From Acidobacteriota bacterium (GTDB lineage Bacteria; Acidobacteriota; Vicinamibacteria; Vicinamibacterales; 2-12-FULL-66-21), in NCBI GenBank assembly GCA_013362195.1, contig JABFWM010000457.1:1-5233 (forward strand): DNA of 5,233 bases, read 5' to 3'. Of this stretch, positions 1-4,773 are shown one piece after another. The stretch's first letter is position 1, and each line of letters begins with the position of its first letter. The position numbers and the translations under genes were made by a program. Under the pieces are notes generated by a model, which ran no database searches, was not told the origin of the DNA, and was given only the letters and a program-made list of their open reading frames with translations.

Positions 1-1057
1 CGTTGAGCCGACCCGGATTCGGCGAGGCGCTCAGCGACGCGGGAAGGGTGCCGATGGTGACCGTGGTCGTGAAGGTTTCCGGCACGCCGGATGCGCCGGT
101 GACGACGGCCGAGGCCGTGTAGTTGCCAGGCGCGTTGTACACGTGAGTCAGCGGACCGCCGAGCGGACCGATCGGCTCCGACCGGCCGTCGCCGAAGTTC
201 AAGGTGCCGCCGCTGATGTTGGCGCCCGCATTGGCCGTGATCGTAAACGAGACGAGCTGACCGACGGTGGCGGGATTCGGACTCGCGCTGAAGGCGCTCA
301 ACGCGCGCGCGCCGACCGTCACCGTCACCGAGTTCGACCCCGTCGCGCCGCTGCCGCCGCCCGTGTCGTTCGGGGCGCCGGGAATGCGGGCGGTGACCGT
401 CGCCGTCGTCGTGGTCGAGAGGACGCTGGTTGCCGTTCCGTCAGGCCCGGTTGTGGCCGATGTCGGCGACACGTTGCCGGCGCTCGTCGTGAAGGTGACC
501 GGAATCCCTGCGAGGCCGCCGCCCCCGACGTCCGCGACGGTTGCGGTGATGACCGACTGTCCGCCCGATGCCGGCAACACGGAGGGATTCGCCGTCATCA
601 CGACGCGGTCTGCGGCGGTTGCGCCGACCTTCACCTCGATCGATGAGGACGCTCCCCCGGAAAATGCGGTCACGCGCGCCGTGCCGCTGATCCCCGAGCT
701 GACCAGTTTGACGGTGACCTGGCCATTGTGGGTGCGCGCTTCGGTCGGCTCAATCCGCCCCACCGTCGTCGTAAAGGTAATGACGGTCCCGTTCTGCACG
801 GGCGTGCCGGCCCCCGATCGTGATGTCGTGCCCGTCCCGCTGCCCGCGGCCTGACCGTTTTCGATGACCGTGGCGATGATGTCGACCTGGCTGTTCAGCG
901 ACACGGTATTGGTCGTGGGGATGAGCGTGATGACGGTGCCGGTGGGCGCGAGCAGCGGCACCTTGTCGCAGCTGACCACCCCAAGCGGGATGGCAGCGGC
1001 GAGGAGCAGGGCCGTAGCGGCGAGCACAAGGTCGTCCCGACGGAATCGTGTTAGCAT
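1..1057 (-). CDS. Ig-like/PKD-domain lipoprotein, C-terminus cut by window edge
   Basis: The minus strand is open from an ATG at 1057 through position 1 (352 codons seen, no stop). Residues 4-7 are basic, followed by a hydrophobic stretch and a lipobox VVSC (Cys30), so I infer a lipid-anchored envelope protein. Asp31 at +2 would mean inner-membrane retention in E. coli; whether that rule holds here is unknown. About residues 40-145 and 150-248 are two beta-rich Big_1/invasin-like Ig repeats, with patterns such as PVTFTTSAGNVSPTSATT followed by a Gly-Thr-Ala step. About 252-336 is a PKD domain (LNFGDG, then THVYNAPGNYTASAVVT). A further repeat begins at SASPNP near 344. Such proteins act as extracellular stalks, adhesins or assembly partners; no enzymatic site is visible. 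The gene is divergent from the pseudopilin, which hints at a role near a secretion or pilus machine. There is no Shine-Dalgarno sequence, but a strong promoter lies just upstream. Confidence 0.85.
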   Translation of the reverse strand, partial: MLTRFRRDDLVLAATALLLAAAIPLGVVSCDKVPLLAPTGTVITLIPTTNTVSLNSQVDIIATVIENGQAAGSGTGTTSRSGAGTPVQNGTVITFTTTVGRIEPTEARTHNGQVTVKLVSSGISGTARVTAFSGGASSSIEVKVGATAADRVVMTANPSVLPASGGQSVITATVADVGGGGLAGIPVTFTTSAGNVSPTSATTGPDGTATSVLSTTTTATVTARIPGAPNDTGGGSGATGSNSVTVTVGARALSAFSASPNPATVGQLVSFTITANAGANISGGTLNFGDGRSEPIGPLGGPLTHVYNAPGNYTASAVVTGASGVPETFTTTVTIGTLPASLSASPNPGRLN

Positions 1058-1069
1058 AAAGTGCGCTAA
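1051..1069. promoter_or_regulatory. Small inverted repeat between divergent starts, possible operator
   Basis: TTAGC (1051-1055) and GCTAA (1065-1069) form a perfect 5-bp inverted repeat with a 9-nt spacer. It covers the predicted transcript start and start codon of the lipoprotein gene and abuts the ribosome-binding site of the pseudopilin. The arms are short, so chance is possible; a dimeric regulator acting on both genes is the alternative. Confidence 0.2.
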
Positions 1070-1072
1070 GGA
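1068..1072 (+). promoter_or_regulatory. Shine-Dalgarno site of the pseudopilin gene
   Basis: AAGGA lies 10 nt before the ATG at 1083. It supports this start over the in-frame ATG at 864, which lies deep inside the oppositely oriented lipoprotein gene and would add 73 residues that look like a shadow translation. Confidence 0.5.
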
Positions 1073-1100
1073 TAATACTCTCATGGATTTACAGCGTCAA
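1072..1100 (-). promoter_or_regulatory. Sigma-70-type promoter of the Ig-domain lipoprotein gene
   Basis: Read on the minus strand, TTGACG (1100-1095) is followed after exactly 17 nt by TATTAT (1077-1072). Each hexamer matches the sigma-70 consensus at five of six bases. The predicted transcript start is near 1065, only about 8 nt before the ATG at 1057. That fits the lack of a Shine-Dalgarno sequence and suggests a nearly leaderless mRNA. The -35 box lies inside codons 5-6 of the divergent pseudopilin gene. Confidence 0.6.
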
Positions 1101-1982
1101 GGCGGTGGCGGCGAGCAGGGCTACGCGATGGCCGCGCTGCTCGTCATGTTGACGATCATGGCGATTCTCATGACCGCGGCCATGCCCGTCTGGCGCCAGC
1201 AGGCGCAGCGCGAGAAGGAAGAAGAGCTGGTGTTCCGCGGCCAGCAGTACGTGCGGGCGATCCGGCTGTTTCAGATGAAGAACCAGGCGCTTCCCTCCAG
1301 CATCGACATGCTGGTTGACGGCCGGTATATCCGAAAGAAGTTCAAGGATCCGATCACGGACGATGACTTCGTGCCGCTTGGCGCGGCGCAGGGTGCCGCA
1401 GGGCAGATCGGGCAGCTGCCCGGGCAGCTCGGTCAGCGGGGCGGCTCCGTTCCAGGTCAGCGCGGCGGCGGCGTTCCCGGTCAACCCGGCGTCGGCGTTC
1501 CCGGTCAACGGGGCGGCGCCGTTCCCGGTCAGCCGGGCGGATCCTCTGTCGGTCAGCCAGGTGGATCCTTTGTCGGTCAGCCGGGCGGATCCTTTGTGGG
1601 CCAGCCCGGCGGATCCTTTCCCGGTGCGCAGGGACCCCCTGTAGGCGGCGTCATCGGGGTCGCCAGCAAGAGCAAGGCGGAGTCGATCCGCATCTATCAG
1701 GGCCGGACGCATTACAACGAGTGGGCGTTCGTGTTCGTGAACGCGGGGCCGGGCCGCGGCGGCGTGCCCGGGCAGGCGCAGCCGGGACTTCCCGGACAGG
1801 GGCAGCCGTTCCCCGGACGCGGCGGTCGCGGAGTGGGGCCGGGCGGCGCAAGTCCGAATCCGTTCCCCTCGGGTCCCGGACGCGGTGGACGGGGCGGGAC
1901 AGTGCCCAGCATCGAACGTCCCGGCGGGTCCGCGACGCCGTTCCCGACCTTTCCGGGCCGCGGCGGGCGCGGCGGTCTGTAG
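1083..1982 (+). CDS. GspG-like type II secretion pseudopilin with octapeptide repeat insert
   Basis: The product has 299 residues. Residues 11-35 are a type IV pilin-like N-terminus (EQGYAMAALLVMLTIMAIL), with probable prepilin peptidase cleavage after Gly13 and a single N-terminal membrane helix. Next comes the conserved amphipathic stretch REKEEELVFRGQQYVRAI (43-60), then KDPITDDDFVPL (88-99). The end of the pseudopilin head is GVASKSKAESIRIY (192-205) and YNEWAFVFV (211-219). Between these parts sits a low-complexity insert of about 90 residues containing eight tandem octapeptides (117-180). After residue 220 a Gly/Pro/Arg-rich tail carries three PGRGGRG motifs. Such proteins form the pseudopilus of a type II secretion-like system in the periplasm. 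Odd points: the usual Glu at mature position +5 is Ala18, and the protein is about twice the usual length. The start at 1083 is chosen because the helix begins directly after it and AAGGA precedes it. Family membership is fairly sure; the exact pseudopilin class is not. Confidence 0.85.
   Translation: MDLQRQGGGGEQGYAMAALLVMLTIMAILMTAAMPVWRQQAQREKEEELVFRGQQYVRAIRLFQMKNQALPSSIDMLVDGRYIRKKFKDPITDDDFVPLGAAQGAAGQIGQLPGQLGQRGGSVPGQRGGGVPGQPGVGVPGQRGGAVPGQPGGSSVGQPGGSFVGQPGGSFVGQPGGSFPGAQGPPVGGVIGVASKSKAESIRIYQGRTHYNEWAFVFVNAGPGRGGVPGQAQPGLPGQGQPFPGRGGRGVGPGGASPNPFPSGPGRGGRGGTVPSIERPGGSATPFPTFPGRGGRGGL
1431..1622 (+). repeat. Eight tandem 24-bp units coding octapeptides in the pseudopilin
   Basis: Eight consecutive 24-bp units, all in frame, encode G-Q-(R/P)-G-(G/V)-(S/G/A)-(V/S/F)-(P/V). 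The first four units are of the GQRGGxVP type, resembling elastin-like VPGxG; the last four are GQPGGSFV-like. The last four are also very similar as DNA: each contains GGATCC at the same phase (1539, 1563, 1587, 1611), and units five and seven differ at only two of 24 bases. This points to recent slippage or unequal crossover. The copy number is likely to vary between strains. Confidence 0.9.
1812..1976 (+). repeat. Dispersed PGRGGRG motifs in the pseudopilin C-terminal tail
   Basis: Three near-identical motifs PGRGGRG lie at residues 244-250, 266-272 and 291-297, separated by Pro/Ser/Phe-rich linkers. The tail follows the folded pseudopilin head and is predicted to be disordered and strongly basic. 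RGG-like composition does not by itself mean nucleic acid binding here, since the protein should be exported. Confidence 0.6.
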
Positions 1983-1996
1983 CGCGGTCACGACTC

Positions 1997-3127
1997 TTAG
2001 GACGAGGGCTGCGCCGGGGCAGCCGGATCGATTTCCAGCGCGAGCGCCACGGCGTCGTGGAACGCCCGCCGCACCGGCTGAATCGCGTTGTTCTCGCGGG
2101 TCGGGTGCACGCGATTCGTCAGCAGCACCACGTAGACATCGCGTTCGGGATCGATCCACAACGACGTGCCGGTGAAGCCGGTGTGCCCGATCGCGCGCGA
2201 CGACAATCGCTGCCCGCAGGATGACGCGGGCAGCATCGTGTCCCACCCGAGCGCGCGCGAACTGCCCGGTACGCGTGATTTCGTGACGAAGCGAACGAGG
2301 GTGTCGGGACGCGCGATCGAGGGAGCGCGTCCGGTCAAACCTCGCAGCACCGCTCTCGCGAACGCGCCGGTCGCTGCCGCCGTGCCGAACAGCCCGGCGT
2401 GTCCGGCCGCGCCTCCCAGCGCCCACGTGTTCTCGTCGTGGACGTCTCCCTGGAGCAACCGTCCGCGCCAGAGATCGAGTTCCGTCGGCGCGGTGCGGTC
2501 TCGCCACGCGCGCGGCGGGTTGAAGGTCAGGTGCGCTTCCGCCTGAAGGCGGACGCTACGGCCCTCGATTTGACCTTTCAGGTTCTCTTTCCCTTCCACC
2601 TTCTCTTTCCCTTCTACCTTCTCCGTAGCTTCCACCTTCAGGTGGAAGCCCGACTTCAGGTGGAAGCCCGACTTCAGGTGGAAGGCCGCGTCCCACATCG
2701 CATCGAACTGCTGCGCGAGCGGCGCGCCGTTCAGGTCCTCGAGCACGAACCCGAGCAGCATGAACCCGAGATCGCTGTAAATCGACTGCGTGCGCGGCGC
2801 GTACTCCAGCGGCAGCGTCGTGATGGCCCGCTCGAATTCGACGCGCCCCTGATGATCCCGGAAGAACGGCAGGTAGGCGGTGAGCCCCGACGCGTGCTCG
2901 AGCAGATCCGCGATCGTCACCATCTCGCGATCGGGCCCGCGCCAGCTCCCGAGACGGTCGGCGATGCGGTCGTCAAGCGACAACCCTCCGGCCTCGAGGG
3001 CGCGCATGACGAGCGATGTCGTCGCGATGACCTTCGTCAGGGACGCGAGATCGAAAACCGTGTCGACGGTGGCGGACGGCGCGTCGTGCGCGTAGGTAAG
3101 GCGGCCGAACGCATGACGCCACAGCAC
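1997..3127 (-). CDS. Class C beta-lactamase-like serine hydrolase with in-frame repeat insertion
   Basis: From the GTG at 3127 the product has 376 residues. It shows the penicillin-binding/class C beta-lactamase signature: SLTK (29-32, nucleophile Ser29 and Lys32), YSD (117-119, the YxN-like motif with Asp in place of Asn), VHDEN (229-233), GHAGLF (242-247) and HTG (315-317, the KTG-like motif). Members are DD-peptidases, esterases or beta-lactamase-like enzymes acting on peptidoglycan or related substrates. Residues 150-202 are a Lys/Glu-rich insertion coded by a palindromic repeat; without it AAF joins NPPRAW, as I would expect from relatives. The insertion lies far from the catalytic motifs in the primary sequence, so activity may survive. 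The start is doubtful: plausible family sequence (helix AERFLTAAAILERAI, then ASVEIGRASAVLW) lies upstream in the same frame back to 3232, but without a usual start codon. No signal peptide is visible from either start. The gene follows the GHL10 hydrolase and is probably co-transcribed. Confidence 0.85.
   Translation of the reverse strand: MLWRHAFGRLTYAHDAPSATVDTVFDLASLTKVIATTSLVMRALEAGGLSLDDRIADRLGSWRGPDREMVTIADLLEHASGLTAYLPFFRDHQGRVEFERAITTLPLEYAPRTQSIYSDLGFMLLGFVLEDLNGAPLAQQFDAMWDAAFHLKSGFHLKSGFHLKVEATEKVEGKEKVEGKENLKGQIEGRSVRLQAEAHLTFNPPRAWRDRTAPTELDLWRGRLLQGDVHDENTWALGGAAGHAGLFGTAAATGAFARAVLRGLTGRAPSIARPDTLVRFVTKSRVPGSSRALGWDTMLPASSCGQRLSSRAIGHTGFTGTSLWIDPERDVYVVLLTNRVHPTRENNAIQPVRRAFHDAVALALEIDPAAPAQPSS
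2535..2561 (+). repeat. Left terminal inverted repeat of the palindromic element
   Basis: This 27-bp arm matches the reverse complement of 2623-2649 at 24 of 27 positions. It contains its own hairpin, TCCGCCTGAAGGCGGA (2538-2553), with loop TGAA, and ends with GCTACGG. On the plus strand it would read FRLKADAT. Confidence 0.8.
2583..2618. repeat. Inner 18-bp tandem repeat, two copies plus partial third
   Basis: TTCTCTTTCCCTTCCACC (2583-2600) is repeated with one change at 2601-2618, and TTCTCC (2619-2624) begins a third copy that runs into the right arm. The tract is almost pure pyrimidine on the plus strand. On the coding strand each unit gives six residues, read as KVEGKE. Confidence 0.85.
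2623..2649 (-). repeat. Right terminal inverted repeat of the palindromic element
   Basis: The arm begins CCGTAGC and contains the hairpin TTCCACCTTCAGGTGGAA (2630-2647), which lengthens to a 9-bp stem with GC/GC at 2628-2629 and 2648-2649. It pairs with 2535-2561. Two of its three differences from the left arm are a compensatory change in the hairpin stem (G-C in the left arm, A-T here). Confidence 0.8.
2637..2684. repeat. Outer 18-bp tandem repeat overlapping the right arm
   Basis: TTCAGGTGGAAGCCCGAC is present at 2637-2654 and 2655-2672 without change, with a partial third copy (TTCAGGTGGAAG) at 2673-2684. On the coding strand this gives FHLKSG-FHLKSG-FHLK. It looks like serial duplication of half of the right-arm hairpin, again in steps that keep the frame. 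Confidence 0.85.
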
Positions 3128-3232
3128 CGCGGAGGCCCGGCCGATTTCGACGGAAGCCGCGGGGAAGGCGTGTGCCGCGATGGCGCGCTCGAGAATCGCC
3201 GCCGCCGTCAGGAAACGTTCGGCGGTCGTGAC
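3128..3232 (-). other. Likely missing N-terminal coding part of the serine hydrolase
   Basis: Read on the minus strand in the frame of the serine hydrolase, this stretch is open and looks coding: VTTAERFLTAAAILERAI, then HAFPAASVEIGRASAV, leading into LWRHAFGRLTY. It begins directly after the TAG (3235-3233) that ends the GHL10 gene in the same frame. I find no ATG, GTG or TTG in any of the three frames of this strand here. In-frame near-start codons are CTG at 3211 and ATT at 3196. Options are a rare start codon, stop-codon readthrough, a base error in the GTC directly after the stop, or a truncated protein starting at 3127. Confidence 0.5.
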
Positions 3233-4519
3233 CTACCTCGAGGATCCGGTGTCCGCCGATCGCGGCCGGCCGAAGGCGTTGCGGCTCACGGTCGCGAGGT
3301 AGTCCGGCGCCGCCTGCGTGGGCGCGATCAGGCTGTCGTAGGAGAACAGCACGAAGCCGTTGACGCCCAGGCGGCGGCCGGTCTGGATGTTTTCGATCGT
3401 CTGCGCGGGCGTCAGCCGATACGCGCCAATGCCCGCCCAGACCGCGCGTGCGCCGGCAATCTCGCGCGCGGTCCTGATCTGTTCCGCGAAGCGGGCCGGT
3501 TCCTGCGTGTAGGCCATCGGGCAGATCGCGTCGATGACGCCGTTTTCAATCCACGTCCGCCAGTCCTGCAGCCGGAGATCGAAGGCCTCCTGTGCGTCGG
3601 GCGCGGCCGCGACCGTGAACATCGCGTCGGGCCGGGCGCGCTTGACCGCGCCGCGCAGCCGCGTCATCAGCGCCGAGAGCCGCGTGCGGCGGAACGTCTT
3701 CCACTCGCCGGGGAACCGATCCGGATACGCGAAGAGATCCACGTCGTGCGCGGCGTCGAGCGACGCACGCTCCGCAGCGGTCAGCCGCGGACGCATCTCC
3801 TGGCGGAATGCGGCGATCGCGTACCGGCTGTAGTCGAACCGATCGTTCGGATAGCGCGCGTAGTCCAGATGAATGCCGTCCACGGCGTAGCGCGCCGCGA
3901 GATCGCCGACGACGCGCTGGGCGTACGCGGCCGCGTCGGGGTGGAGCGGCGAGGCGTACAGCCCTTCGACCGTTTCGGACTGCGCGCGGGTCCACCGCGC
4001 GAGCTTCCCGATGTAGCCGGGGCTGGTCGGATCGATCCTGGCGACGTCCTGCGCGATGTCGCGCGGCACCATCAGCCACTCGGGATGACGATAGACGAGG
4101 TGCTCGCGCGCGGCCGGCAGATCCGCCGCGCTCGAGACGAGATTCAGATTGACCCAGGCGTGGACTCGAATGTTCGCGTCGTGCGCCGCGCGAATGACCG
4201 TCGCCAGCGGATCGAACGCGGCGGGCTGACGGACGAGATCCGCGGCGCGCGGTTCGATGTCGCTCGCGTAGTAGGCGTCGCCGCGGCCCCGGACCTGCAC
4301 GAGCAGCGCGTTGAAGCCGCGCTCGTGCGCGGTGAGGACGAGCGCGTCGATGCTGGCCGCCGACGTCAGCGACGTGCGCAGCACCCACAGCGCGCGCACT
4401 TCGTCGGGCAGCACCCTCGTCGCGACCGGCTGCGCTGCGCCGAGCGCCCACACGAGACCTGAAACCGCCAGCGCGATGGCCGCGCGCCGGAGGCGCACGC
4501 GCGCTCCATCCGGATGCAT
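3233..4519 (-). CDS. Exported GHL10 (DigH/YngK-like) glycoside hydrolase
   Basis: From the ATG at 4519 the product has 428 residues. Residues 8-33 form a signal peptide: basic VRLRR, hydrophobic AAIALAVSGLVWAL, likely cleavage near GAA-QP. The rest is one GHL10-type TIM-barrel domain: RALWVLRTSL (42-51), VQVRGRGDAYY (74-84), HAWVNLNLV (120-128), HPEW (145-148), VDGIHLDYARYP (213-224, the family hallmark with a probable catalytic or binding Asp219), ICPMAYT (332-338), WAGIGAYRL (361-369) and GFVLFSYDSL (388-397). The family includes E. coli DigH, which cleaves peptide-free peptidoglycan strands, so a periplasmic glycan hydrolase is the best guess; the real substrate is not shown by sequence. 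The GTG at 4498 is an alternative start with a good Shine-Dalgarno sequence and a tighter signal peptide. The stop TAG directly abuts the serine hydrolase coding frame, so the two are probably one operon. Confidence 0.88.
   Translation of the reverse strand: MHPDGARVRLRRAAIALAVSGLVWALGAAQPVATRVLPDEVRALWVLRTSLTSAASIDALVLTAHERGFNALLVQVRGRGDAYYASDIEPRAADLVRQPAAFDPLATVIRAAHDANIRVHAWVNLNLVSSAADLPAAREHLVYRHPEWLMVPRDIAQDVARIDPTSPGYIGKLARWTRAQSETVEGLYASPLHPDAAAYAQRVVGDLAARYAVDGIHLDYARYPNDRFDYSRYAIAAFRQEMRPRLTAAERASLDAAHDVDLFAYPDRFPGEWKTFRRTRLSALMTRLRGAVKRARPDAMFTVAAAPDAQEAFDLRLQDWRTWIENGVIDAICPMAYTQEPARFAEQIRTAREIAGARAVWAGIGAYRLTPAQTIENIQTGRRLGVNGFVLFSYDSLIAPTQAAPDYLATVSRNAFGRPRSADTGSSR
4504..4507 (-). 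promoter_or_regulatory. Possible Shine-Dalgarno site favouring a GTG start at 4498
   Basis: GGAG stands 5 nt before the in-frame GTG at 4498, while the ATG at 4519 has no such site. With the promoter start predicted near 4525, the GTG would have a normal short leader and the ATG would be nearly leaderless. Both starts leave an intact signal peptide. Confidence 0.4.
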
Positions 4520-4531
4520 ATAAAGTGCACA

Positions 4532-4561
4532 ACTGTAACAATGGGCGCGCTGAGGTGTCAA
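4532..4561 (-). promoter_or_regulatory. Sigma-70-type promoter of the GHL10/serine hydrolase pair
   Basis: On the minus strand a perfect TTGACA (4561-4556) is followed after 18 nt by TACAGT (4537-4532), which matches four of six -10 bases. The predicted transcript start is near 4525. No other promoter is visible before the serine hydrolase, so both genes are probably read from here. Confidence 0.5.
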
Positions 4562-4626
4562 CGCGCGCGCATGCGCGCCGCGCGGGAAATTCAGTCTGAT
4601 AAGCTGGGACTTCGTGCCCGCTGAGC

Positions 4627-4654
4627 CGGCCGGCAGCGTTCTGCCGGCCGTTTT
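4627..4654 (+). terminator. Orphan Rho-independent terminator hairpin
   Basis: CGGCCGGCAG (4627-4636), loop CGTT, and CTGCCGGCCG (4641-4650) form a perfect 10-bp stem followed by TTTT. The T run lies only on the plus-strand side, so it would stop rightward transcription. No rightward gene ends before it. It may end a small RNA or act as an attenuator in the leader of the kinase gene. Confidence 0.55.
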
Positions 4655-4773
4655 CGTGCGCCGCCTGCGCGCGGCGAGTCGTGCGCGGCGATCGAGCGGA
4701 CACCGGTGATGTACGCGGCCTGTCAGACCACCCGCCGCTCGCGGCTCGATACGCGGTCCTTCGGATGTCGACG

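Larger units (their letters stand above)
2522..2680 (-). mobile_element. 159-bp in-frame palindromic repeat insertion inside the serine hydrolase
   Basis: The stretch adds exactly 53 codons (His150 to Phe202). Joining the flanks restores AAF-NPPRAW, close to the MxDTxF-x-PP pattern I expect in this family before APTE. It is built of a core with 27-bp inverted repeats (2535-2649), an inner 18-bp tandem array, and a second 18-bp array at one end. CCTTC stands at both junctions (read on the minus strand), which could be a 5-bp target duplication or chance. The encoded peptide is unlike the rest of the protein: Lys/Glu-rich (KVEGKEKVEGKE) and free of stop codons. No transposase is encoded, so this would be a non-autonomous MITE/REP-type element, comparable in principle to Rickettsia palindromic elements. 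The exact ends are inferred from protein family pattern and are uncertain by several bases. Confidence 0.7.
4520..4773. other. Divergent control region between hydrolase pair and kinase
   Basis: The 254-bp gap contains the minus-strand promoter, a 14-bp GC palindrome (GCGCGCATGCGCGC, 4565-4578) and a plus-strand terminator hairpin (4627-4654). I find no convincing sigma-70 promoter for the kinase on the plus strand; TGATAA (4597-4602) looks like a -10 box but has no -35 partner. A 31-codon GTG-started reading frame at 4614-4709 has no family resemblance and is probably not a gene. Confidence 0.6.

Noticed and set aside
267..854. Plus-strand open frame rich in Val/Pro/Thr
   Set aside because: It is the complement of the Ig/PKD lipoprotein, whose minus-strand frame has a lipobox and clear domains.
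1940..1985. GC-rich inverted repeat after the serine hydrolase stop as terminator
   Set aside because: The stem (CCGCG/CGCGG) is short, lies inside the pseudopilin 3' end and has no T run on the minus strand.
1089..2507. Minus-strand open frame of 472 codons across the pseudopilin
   Set aside because: It overlaps two well-supported genes and is an Arg/Ala-rich shadow translation; the repeat in it mirrors the pseudopilin octapeptide array.
2637..2684. CRISPR-like short repeats
   Set aside because: The copies are directly adjacent with no spacers and lie inside a coding frame.
2399..4462. Long plus-strand open frame of 687 codons
   Set aside because: It runs antisense to the serine hydrolase and GHL10 genes, which show clear catalytic motifs; its translation is Arg-rich with no domain pattern, as expected for a shadow frame in GC-rich DNA.
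4614..4709. Small GTG-started frame of 31 codons before the kinase
   Set aside because: It spans the terminator hairpin, is Arg/Ala-rich without recognisable features, and has no good ribosome-binding site.
4721..4730. TGTCAGACCA, similar to GntR-family operators
   Set aside because: The palindrome is imperfect and only one copy is present, so the match is too weak to call.
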